A DNA stretch of 5,240 nucleotides, taken from assembly GCA_964626385.1 (NCBI GenBank), contig CAZVEO010000095.1, forward strand, positions 1-5,240, given 5' to 3'. This DNA is from Scybalousia_A sp964626385. Lineage in GTDB: Bacteria; Bacteroidota; Bacteroidia; Bacteroidales; P3. Positions 1-4,985 of the stretch are shown here, piece after piece. The notes under the pieces are model-generated. The model saw nothing but the letters and a program-made list of their open reading frames with translations, was not told the origin of the DNA and ran no database searches. Positions within the stretch are counted from its first letter, which is position 1. Every line of letters begins with the position of its first letter. A program made the position numbers and the translations under genes.

Positions 1-38
1 TTTTTTGTAGGTTAGTCGTAACTTGTAATAATTATTGC

Positions 39-130
39 GAGTTAACGCAGGTTAACGTTAGTTCGGTGTAAGGAAGTTGAAGAGGCTTAATTGATTAGGT
101 TATTTTTTGTTAACGCTAACTCGGTATAAG
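39..130. repeat. GTTAAC/GAGTTA short-repeat cluster (left block)
   Basis: Seen directly: GTTAACG occurs at 41-47, 51-57 and 109-115. A 22-bp unit at 51-72 recurs at 109-130 with 18 of 22 identical, and all four differences are transitions. GAGTTAACGCAGGTT at 39-53 matches GAGTTAGCATAGGTT at 4999-5013, again with only transition differences. GAGTTA (39-44) and TAACTC (117-122) form an inverted pair. The cluster lies beyond the terminators of the minus-strand exported-protein gene and contains no ORF. Positions 1-38 hold nothing else I can name apart from the 10-bp palindrome AATAATTATT at 27-36. Function is unknown; it belongs to the same repeat family as the right-hand block. Confidence 0.65.
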
Positions 131-144
131 AAAAAATAAAAAAG

Positions 145-161
145 TAAGGGCTTTGCCCTTA
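145..161 (-). terminator. Intrinsic terminator hairpin 3 of the tandem array
   Basis: On the minus strand this reads TAAGGGC-AAA-GCCCTTA, a perfect 7-bp stem with a triloop. It is followed by C and then a run of T broken by a single A (to about 131). This is the strongest of three hairpins behind the 736-aa gene, in both stem GC content and T-tract length. The T tract is present only in the minus-strand reading, so it serves the gene ending at 204. Confidence 0.75.
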
Positions 162-166
162 TAAAA

Positions 167-179
167 CACCCTGCGGGTG
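167..179 (-). terminator. Intrinsic terminator-like hairpin 2 of the tandem array
   Basis: The minus strand reads CACCC-GCA-GGGTG followed directly by TTTTATAA. The stem is 5 GC-rich base pairs with a triloop. The same hairpin recurs at 5116-5128 with ATA in the loop and one more T in the tract. Confidence 0.55.
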
Positions 180-188
180 GCAATATAA

Positions 189-205
189 AACAGGCTGTGC
201 CTGTT
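189..205 (-). terminator. Intrinsic terminator-like hairpin 1, overlapping the stop codon of the 736-aa gene
   Basis: The minus strand reads AACAGGC-ACA-GCCTGTT followed by TTATATT. The stem is a perfect 7 bp with a triloop. Its 5' arm starts inside the UAA stop codon (206-204), so a terminating ribosome would cover the arm. A close copy (13 of 14 core bases) lies at 5129-5142. Confidence 0.55.
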
Positions 206-2414
206 AGAATTTCATTCTTTGATATTTAATAAAATTCTTTTTGTATGCTTTTAGAAAATGTTTAAACCATTTGTCGTTGTTGTATTTATCTTCCATACGA
301 TAACTTTGTGCAATTTTTTCTTGCCTTGTTTTGTCTTGGTTAGCCATTAGTAGTCCTATGCGTTTTTGTATCTTTTTTGTATGCTTAGCCTTGTAACCCA
401 TTAGTTTCAAAGAGGCTATTGCTTCTATTGCTCCCTCATATTGTTGATACTTTATGAGATTCTCTGCTGTGCGTATGGAAAGGTTATCATCGTTGAAGTT
501 TCTTAATACGTCTCTAATTCCCTCGTGTTGTACGCTCATTTCGTTAAGTTTGTGAGTGTTGTAGAAGTATTCCATTTTGGCGTATTCCAAAAAGAATTTG
601 GTTGTATCTTTTTCTGCTAAGATTTGTTCACAATTTTCTTTCATGGATACATATTGCAAAGGTTCTTCTATTTGTCTTTTAAGACTTCTGACTCTTTGTT
701 TGTCAAGCCTACATTCGTTATTGCCTTTGATTTCCATTGCTTTGTTTATGTAGGCTTCGGCAGTGTAGAAGTCATTTTTTCTTATGCATTCCAAAATATC
801 ATATACCAAAACATTTATTTCATCCTGTTTCTTTTGGCAAACCTTGTTGTCTATGGCACGCAAATAGGAGTTCATTATTCTTTGTATTGCGGTGTCTTCT
901 TGCATTTTGTACTCGGTAATCAAATCGTTGGTCAAAGCTACAAGCGAATCTGCCTTTGGCACATTGCCCTCAAATATAGCATATTCAGCCTCAGACATAC
1001 GTTTTGCTGTTATTTCCCTTATAGCACGTATATACATAGACTCTACTGCTTGCTTATCACCCTCTATTTTTGCTAAGCGGTTGGCTTTTTCCAAAACTTC
1101 AAGAGCCTTTTCGTAGTTATTGACTTGCATAAAGGTACGAGTCTCAAAAAATTTATCATCTATGGCTTTATCTATGGTTTTGATTTTAGTACTTTGTACA
1201 GCAAAACTTTCGCTTGGGTTTTTGTTTTCCGAAGAAGGTATATAGTCTTTTTCTATTTGTGCTACTTGCTCCTCTGCATTGGAGAGGGTATCCTTTACAT
1301 AATCAGCATAATCCAAAACGTAGCCTTCTGATTTGGCGTTGTTTTCTATGGAGTCCAATTTGACATCGGTAAGAAGTGTTGTGCCTTGTATAGAGGCTAT
1401 TTCTTTAAGAGTCTGTTCCTCAAATTTGCCTCCTACCATCTGGCTCAAACTTTTTGCCTTATAAAGCATATCTCCTCTAAGTTCCATGTTTTTGGCACCT
1501 TGTAAGTTTTTTGCTGTGCTTAGATAATAGGCAACTACTTTGTTTACAATCTCATCAAAGGAGGCATTCTCATCAATATTTTCCCTATTGCGTTGCAAAT
1601 AATCAAAAGTATTTTCAGCAAAATCTCCCGCAACTTTCATTTCTCCCATTTTTAAGGCTCGCTTTGTAATAGAGATATGATTGTCGTAAATTCCTTGATT
1701 ACATTCTTTTAATTTCTTTTCCACTATGGCATTTTGGCAGATATTCATTTTATCAGTTTTGCAAAAATCTTGCAATTGTGTAAGTATATCGTAAGCATAA
1801 GCATATTTGCCTTCTTTTATCAAAGCAATGGACTGCAAAAGGTTTTTATCGTAAGTATATACCAACATATTGCCACAGAGTTTCTTTTGCTCGGAAGTTG
1901 GCGACATTTGGGTTAAAATATCATTGAGTATTTCGGTAGTTTTTATTATTTGCGAAGAATCAGAAGATAGTTTTGCCAATTCATAATGAGCCATAACATT
2001 TTTTGAATCAAGACTTATGGCTTTTTTCAAAAGTTGATAACCTTCATTTTTTTTGTTTTGTGAAATAAGATTAACTGCTTTTATATAATAGAGTTCTGAA
2101 GAGCGGGGAGTAAGAAAGTCCAACAATTCTTTGTTGTGTTTTAATATGGTTTTCAATTCCAAATGTTTAGCATACATATCATTATCATAATTATACGACT
2201 CTTTCTCCTTTAAAAACTCTTCTGCCTTTGTTACTCTATATTGATACACTGGTAACAAATCTACGTTATCTGAAGATATTTGAGTTAGTTCTTTTATGTG
2301 TTTATTATACTGAGAAACGAGGTCTTTCTTTTGAGAAGAAGAAAGCGATTGAGCTACAACGTGCAAACAAGAAAACAAAACAACAAGGGCGAATAAAAAT
2401 ACACTCTTTTTCAT
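204..2414 (-). CDS. Exported helical-repeat (TPR-like) protein of unknown function, 736 aa
   Basis: I do not recognise a named family. Residues 1-21 form a clear signal peptide (KK n-region, hydrophobic 4-20, cleavage VVA|Q), so the protein should enter the periplasm or go beyond. LFSC at 13-16 is a possible lipobox, but the hydrophobic residues after Cys16 favour signal peptidase I. The rest is almost all charged helix. TPR-like helical hairpins are visible near residues 107-148, 193-215, 424-450, 473-500, 537-563 and 645-675 (pattern: small residue, K/N/G-x-Y turn, A-x-x-x-L). Residues about 199-246 and 543-592 look like an internal duplication containing Cys. The last 22 residues (715-736) are cationic and aromatic: seven Lys, one Arg, one His, no acid, ending in Phe. 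The ATG at 2414 is supported by the signal peptide and a TACCTTTG -7 box 27 bp upstream. It lies 97 bp downstream of the DUF4301 gene on the same strand, with its own promoter and a tandem terminator array. A role in envelope scaffolding would be a guess. Confidence 0.9.
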   Translation of the reverse strand: MKKSVFLFALVVLFSCLHVVAQSLSSSQKKDLVSQYNKHIKELTQISSDNVDLLPVYQYRVTKAEEFLKEKESYNYDNDMYAKHLELKTILKHNKELLDFLTPRSSELYYIKAVNLISQNKKNEGYQLLKKAISLDSKNVMAHYELAKLSSDSSQIIKTTEILNDILTQMSPTSEQKKLCGNMLVYTYDKNLLQSIALIKEGKYAYAYDILTQLQDFCKTDKMNICQNAIVEKKLKECNQGIYDNHISITKRALKMGEMKVAGDFAENTFDYLQRNRENIDENASFDEIVNKVVAYYLSTAKNLQGAKNMELRGDMLYKAKSLSQMVGGKFEEQTLKEIASIQGTTLLTDVKLDSIENNAKSEGYVLDYADYVKDTLSNAEEQVAQIEKDYIPSSENKNPSESFAVQSTKIKTIDKAIDDKFFETRTFMQVNNYEKALEVLEKANRLAKIEGDKQAVESMYIRAIREITAKRMSEAEYAIFEGNVPKADSLVALTNDLITEYKMQEDTAIQRIMNSYLRAIDNKVCQKKQDEINVLVYDILECIRKNDFYTAEAYINKAMEIKGNNECRLDKQRVRSLKRQIEEPLQYVSMKENCEQILAEKDTTKFFLEYAKMEYFYNTHKLNEMSVQHEGIRDVLRNFNDDNLSIRTAENLIKYQQYEGAIEAIASLKLMGYKAKHTKKIQKRIGLLMANQDKTRQEKIAQSYRMEDKYNNDKWFKHFLKAYKKNFIKYQRMKF

Positions 2415-2440
2415 ACTACCATATTTATATATTAACTTGG

Positions 2441-2448
2441 CAAAGGTA
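2441..2448 (-). promoter_or_regulatory. Bacteroidetes-type -7 box for the 736-aa gene
   Basis: The minus strand reads TACCTTTG, matching TAnnTTTG exactly, with the ATG 27 bp downstream. No TTTG is found at the expected -33 position. That region is instead occupied by an 8-bp inverted repeat (2462-2483), so the promoter may be weak or controlled. The same octamer precedes the DUF4301 gene. Confidence 0.65.
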
Positions 2449-2461
2449 CAATATTTTTTCC

Positions 2462-2483
2462 TTTCCCTCTTCTTTGAGGGAAA
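2462..2483. repeat. 8-bp inverted repeat over the -33 region of the 736-aa gene promoter
   Basis: TTTCCCTC-(6 nt)-GAGGGAAA is a perfect 8-bp stem. It sits between the DUF4301 stop codon (2512) and the -7 box of the next gene. Neither strand has a T tract after it, so it is a poor intrinsic terminator. It could be an operator, or a 3'-end stabilising hairpin of the DUF4301 mRNA. Confidence 0.45.
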
Positions 2484-2511
2484 AGAAAGCGTATAAAAAC
2501 ATTGTTTATTT

Positions 2512-4041
2512 TTACAAGTGAGTTTCTTTTAATAAATCGGTTATTGTCTTAACGGGATTGAAGGTAGTCAAAGGCACTTCTACAAAAATACTCAACCAAT
2601 CGCTCATTGCTCCGTTCCACAAGCCCGGACGTTCTTGTGCCTTTATTGTTTGTCCTTCAAAACTTTTTTCCGAAATAAAGCCGGCTTGTTTGTCTATATA
2701 TTTTTGCAAATTATATTTTTGTCCGTTGGCTTTGCGAATAGAAACAACCAAATCAACAGGGTTAAAATGCGTTGCTTTTACAAAAATATCTTTTTGCTCA
2801 TTGTCTTCCAAATTTACTTGTGCCTTTTCTACTATTTGCAAAGAGATATTATTGTTTTTTTCCACAAAGAAAGGACCACCACCTACCTCTCCTTCGTTCT
2901 TAACCATACCGCACACTCTCAAAGGTCTGTTCAAAAATCTTTTTAAGTACAGTTTATATTGATAAGGTGTTTTAAATTCTGTGATATTTTTTATTTCTAA
3001 AAGTCCAAGTTTATTTTTTAGTGTGCTGTATATGGATATGAGTTCCTGTTCTGTTATCTCTTTATTTGCCAAGTTTTTTTGTATGGAAAATATTTTCTTT
3101 TGAGTTTTCAGCAATACTCCTCCCAAAAATTCTTTGTATTTATAGGTATCCTCTCTATATTTGGAGCAAACATTATCTATGTTCTTTATAAAAATAATAT
3201 CGGCTTTGAGTCTGTTTATATTTTCTATCAAGGCTCCGTGTCCAGCAGGACGAAACAACAATTTGCCTTCTTTGGTATGAAAGGGCGCATTGTTTAAGTC
3301 CACTGCAATGGTATCGGTAGAGTGTTTTTGATAGGAAAAATTTATATCAAATTTTACTCCGAATTGTTTTTCATATATAGGTACAAGTTGTTTTTTCAAT
3401 TGTTCAAACCCCTGTCGATGCTCCTCTTGTATGGAAAACTCTATCTGTGCTTTTTTGTTATTTGTACAGTATTTGATAGCCTCCAATAGATGCTCCTCAA
3501 AAGGTGTTAAAGATTTATCCTCTTGTTTGTGAAACAAAATCCAAGCCTTTGGCGATTTGCCGTAATTCAATCCCTTCTCCAAAAGAATAAATTCTATTAT
3601 AGTTTTATAGTCTTGCTTTTCTATTGCTTGCTCAATACTTATGTTGTTGTCTTGCATTTTTTCTTTGAGCAAGTTGTAAAAAGCAAAGTCTTTAATGTTA
3701 TTTATAACCTTTTGTGCAGAGGCAAAATTTTTAAGTGGTGTTGAATGTTCGTCTTTGTATTCATAGATAAAAGAATAAAGGTCTTTCATCATACGAGTTG
3801 CTGCTCCCGAGGCTGGTACAAATTTCATTACTTGCTTGTCTTCTTTTTCTTTTCTATAAAAATTGACAAACTCTTCAATTTCTTTTTCAGAAAAAGTTTT
3901 TATTCCGTCCTCTATTGTGGCAGGTCTTTGCAAGTGCATAAACTCAAAACCATTAACAAAGTTTTCTATTTGTTCTTCTATTTCCGATAAACTTATGCCT
4001 TGAGATTCTATTTGTTTTATATCTTCCTTGGTGAATTGCAT
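2512..4041 (-). CDS. DUF4301 family protein, 509 aa, possible nucleotidyltransferase-fold enzyme
   Basis: Length and motifs fit the Bacteroidota family DUF4301, which to my knowledge has no assigned function. No signal peptide or membrane segment is visible, so it is probably cytoplasmic. Motifs in order: RPATIEDGI (39-47); a loop FVPASGAATRM (74-84); SPKAWILFHK (163-172); TPFEEHLLEA (179-188); LLFRPAGHGALIENIN (261-276); IKNIDNV (285-291); GMVKNEGEVGGGPFF (378-392); HFNPVDLV (425-432); ERPGLWNGAMSDW (470-482). The order of a Gly/Thr-Arg loop, a PK motif, a G-H-G turn and a hydrophobic strand ending in DN resembles UDP-GlcNAc/UDP-sugar pyrophosphorylases. That link is my inference; the loop is S-G-A-A-T-R rather than G-x-G-T-R. 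The ATG at 4041 fits the family's usual N-terminus and lies 28 bp after a TACCTTTG box with an A-rich, SD-less leader. The reading frame is intact. Confidence 0.92.
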   Translation of the reverse strand: MQFTKEDIKQIESQGISLSEIEEQIENFVNGFEFMHLQRPATIEDGIKTFSEKEIEEFVNFYRKEKEDKQVMKFVPASGAATRMMKDLYSFIYEYKDEHSTPLKNFASAQKVINNIKDFAFYNLLKEKMQDNNISIEQAIEKQDYKTIIEFILLEKGLNYGKSPKAWILFHKQEDKSLTPFEEHLLEAIKYCTNNKKAQIEFSIQEEHRQGFEQLKKQLVPIYEKQFGVKFDINFSYQKHSTDTIAVDLNNAPFHTKEGKLLFRPAGHGALIENINRLKADIIFIKNIDNVCSKYREDTYKYKEFLGGVLLKTQKKIFSIQKNLANKEITEQELISIYSTLKNKLGLLEIKNITEFKTPYQYKLYLKRFLNRPLRVCGMVKNEGEVGGGPFFVEKNNNISLQIVEKAQVNLEDNEQKDIFVKATHFNPVDLVVSIRKANGQKYNLQKYIDKQAGFISEKSFEGQTIKAQERPGLWNGAMSDWLSIFVEVPLTTFNPVKTITDLLKETHL

Positions 4042-4068
4042 TTTTTTCTGACATTTGTTATGATGTTA

Positions 4069-4076
4069 CAAAGGTA
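4069..4076 (-). promoter_or_regulatory. Bacteroidetes-type -7 box for the DUF4301 gene
   Basis: The minus strand reads TACCTTTG (TAnnTTTG), 28 bp before the ATG at 4041 and downstream of the tRNA terminator. The best upstream element is TTTA at 4093-4096 with a 16-bp gap, so the -33 box is weak. The box and spacing closely match those of the next gene (2441-2448), suggesting similar but separate transcription. Confidence 0.65.
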
Positions 4077-4134
4077 GTAAATTTTGACTAACTAAAGAAT
4101 ATAAATACTTAATGTTTTTGCTTTTTTTCAATAA

Positions 4135-4175
4135 AAAAAGAAAGATATATTTTCATTAAATATACCTTTCTTTTT
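4135..4175 (-). terminator. tRNA-Phe intrinsic terminator
   Basis: An 18-bp stem (4158-4175 with 4135-4152) encloses a 5-nt loop (4153-4157). It begins one base past the tRNA 3' end. The only imperfection, at 4145/4165, is an A-C mismatch if transcribed on plus but a G-U pair on minus. The minus-strand stem runs straight into T7ATT. Both facts show it is built for the minus-strand tRNA transcript. Confidence 0.85.
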
Positions 4176-4176
4176 G

Positions 4177-4249
<73 letters not shown>

Positions 4250-4271
4250 ATTCGCCCTTTATTTGCGTTTG

Positions 4272-4303
4272 CAAAGATAGACGTATTTTTGTTACCCACC
4301 AAA
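4272..4303 (-). promoter_or_regulatory. tRNA-Phe promoter (-33 TTTG, -7 TATCTTTG)
   Basis: On the minus strand, TTTG (4303-4300) is followed after 20 bp by TATCTTTG (4279-4272). Both boxes match the Bacteroidetes consensus. The -7 box ends 23 bp before the mature tRNA 5' end, leaving a leader of roughly 15-18 nt. Confidence 0.85.
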
Positions 4304-4393
4304 TTTTTTGTGATTTTTTTTATTCTTATAAATATTTTCATTATACTACATATCTAAGTATCAAATATTTAATAAAAACAAAAACAATATAGA

Positions 4394-4417
4394 AAATACT
4401 CAATAAGTAGAGTATTT
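4394..4417. repeat. 8-bp hairpin in the gene-free region
   Basis: AAATACTC-(8 nt)-GAGTATTT is a perfect stem. On the minus strand it is followed by TCTATATTGTTTTTG, a weak T-rich tail; on plus the tail is poorer. It may be a weak terminator, or a chance inverted repeat in AT-rich DNA. Confidence 0.4.
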
Positions 4418-4436
4418 GCTAAGTTTTTGTAACGTT

Positions 4437-4540
4437 TTAAGTGGGTGCATAGGTAACTTAAGGTTTGTATGACTTGTGCTATGGTCGAGTCTTTAAGGAA
4501 AATATAAGGCTTCGCTTAAAGCCTCTATGCTAACCTATCT
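4437..4540. repeat. Degenerate repeat block (middle member of the GTTAGCATAG family)
   Basis: CTATGCTAACC at 4525-4535 is an exact inverted copy of GGTTAGCATAGN-type sequence at 5020-5030. TGGGTGCA near 4442 recurs at 5123-5130, and CTTGTGCTA at 4473-4481 recurs at 5138-5146. A hairpin AGGCTT-(6 nt)-AAGCCT lies at 4507-4524. On minus it is followed by TATATTTT, so it could also stop minus-strand transcription. No ORF is credible here. Confidence 0.5.
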
Positions 4541-4587
4541 AAAAAACAAAAAAAACGAAAAAAAATAACAAAATAAAAAACAAAAAA
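4541..4587. other. 47-bp A-tract
   Basis: Forty of 47 bases on the plus strand are A, broken by single C, T or G bases. It separates the middle repeat block from the promoter-hairpin segment. It could bend DNA or be a relic of slippage; no gene is present. Confidence 0.6.
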
Positions 4588-4634
4588 TCCGTTTACTGAG
4601 AATCAATAAGTTACAAATAAAAAGTGAGCACGAG

Positions 4635-4666
4635 TTTGGTCATGTCAAAAAATGTTCGTAACTTTG
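4635..4666 (+). promoter_or_regulatory. Orphan plus-strand Bacteroidetes-type promoter
   Basis: TTTG (4635-4638), then exactly 20 bp, then TAACTTTG (4659-4666). Both boxes are perfect and the spacing equals that of the tRNA-Phe promoter in this window. The expected start is near 4671-4674. No credible ORF follows; the transcript would run into the 17-bp palindrome at 4736-4773. This makes it a candidate non-coding RNA promoter. Confidence 0.6.
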
Positions 4667-4712
4667 TAAGAGAAAAAGATACCTACCACAAAATTCCCGT
4701 TTTTTACACTTG

Positions 4713-4731
4713 TAACTACTTGATAATCAAT
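4713..4731. repeat. 19-bp direct repeat, copy 1
   Basis: The 19-mer TAACTACTTGATAATCAAT recurs exactly at 4894-4912, 181 bp away. It contains the odd palindrome TTGAT-A-ATCAA. A diverged inverted relative lies at 4602-4614 (11 of 13 bases). Confidence 0.8.
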
Positions 4732-4735
4732 GATA

Positions 4736-4773
4736 ACGAATCTTCGTTTCGATTTCTCGAAACGAAGATTCGT
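4736..4773. repeat. Perfect 17-bp palindrome with a third half-site
   Basis: The arms 4736-4752 and 4757-4773 are perfectly complementary around the loop TTTC. The inner core is CGAATCTTCGTTTCG and its reverse complement. The half-site AAACGAAGATTC (4760-4771) recurs directly at 4781-4792, 21 bp on. There is no T tract on either side, so it is not a normal terminator. Candidates are an RNA stem-loop, a dimer operator, or a recombinase/replication site. Confidence 0.85.
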
Positions 4774-4810
4774 CGAAATAAAACGAAGATTCATTTTTGT
4801 AAAATCCCGA

Positions 4811-4832
4811 TTTGAAAAAATTTTTCTTCAAA
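4811..4832. repeat. Imperfect AT-rich palindrome
   Basis: TTTGAA and TTCAAA flank an A/T centre. Pairing has one A-C mismatch on plus, which becomes G-U on minus. No T tract follows the stem. It may be fortuitous in this composition. Confidence 0.35.
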
Positions 4833-4893
4833 AAACCCTTCGAAAACGCTGAAAATCAAGAAAAATGCCCAATTCTGACCCTTCAAAAAAGGT

Positions 4894-4912
4894 TAACTAC
4901 TTGATAATCAAT
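4894..4912. repeat. 19-bp direct repeat, copy 2
   Basis: Identical to 4713-4731. The two copies bracket 162 bp that contain the 17-bp palindrome. The match ends at both sides (G versus T before it, G versus A after it). Confidence 0.8.
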
Positions 4913-4985
4913 AGTAGCACCCTTGTTTTTTGATTTTAAATAGGTATTTACGCAATTTCCCGAAATTTTTTTTTGAGGCTTTTTT

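Larger units (their letters stand above)
4672..4800 (+). ncRNA. Candidate small structured RNA (hypothetical)
   Basis: Inferred from the promoter just upstream and from a perfect 17-bp stem with a 4-nt loop (4736-4773) about 65 nt into the predicted transcript. The 3' end is uncertain: ATTTTTG at 4793-4799 is the nearest T-rich stretch but is not attached to the stem. No coding potential is visible and I recognise no known RNA family. It could instead be the leader of a longer plus-strand transcript, or an untranscribed operator array. Confidence 0.25.

Noticed and set aside
39..130. CRISPR array
   Set aside because: The repeats are short, degenerate and irregularly spaced, with no uniform spacers and no cas genes.
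624..1331. Several plus-strand ORFs of 60-150 codons inside the 736-aa gene
   Set aside because: They are antisense shadows of a long intact minus-strand gene with a signal peptide and promoter. Their translations are rich in F, C and Y, as is typical of reverse-strand reading of AT-rich coding DNA.
2462..2483. Intrinsic terminator of the DUF4301 gene
   Set aside because: The stem is fine but is followed by GGAAAAAA on the minus strand rather than T residues, so it was listed only as an inverted repeat.
2228..2521. 97-codon plus-strand ORF spanning the gap between the two protein genes
   Set aside because: Mostly antisense to the 736-aa gene, and it runs through the minus-strand promoter region; low-complexity composition.
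2558..3990. Plus-strand ORFs of 72-134 codons inside the DUF4301 gene
   Set aside because: They are antisense to a recognised family with conserved motifs; no family resemblance or promoter was seen for them.
4624..4815. 63-codon plus-strand ORF starting with GTG
   Set aside because: It begins upstream of the -33 box of the orphan promoter, has no Shine-Dalgarno, and its codons run through the 17-bp palindrome and the direct repeats. It is better explained as non-coding.
4713..4912. Prophage or integrative-element attachment site pair
   Set aside because: The enclosed 162 bp carries no integrase or other gene, and the tRNA-Phe 3' end is not duplicated anywhere in the window.
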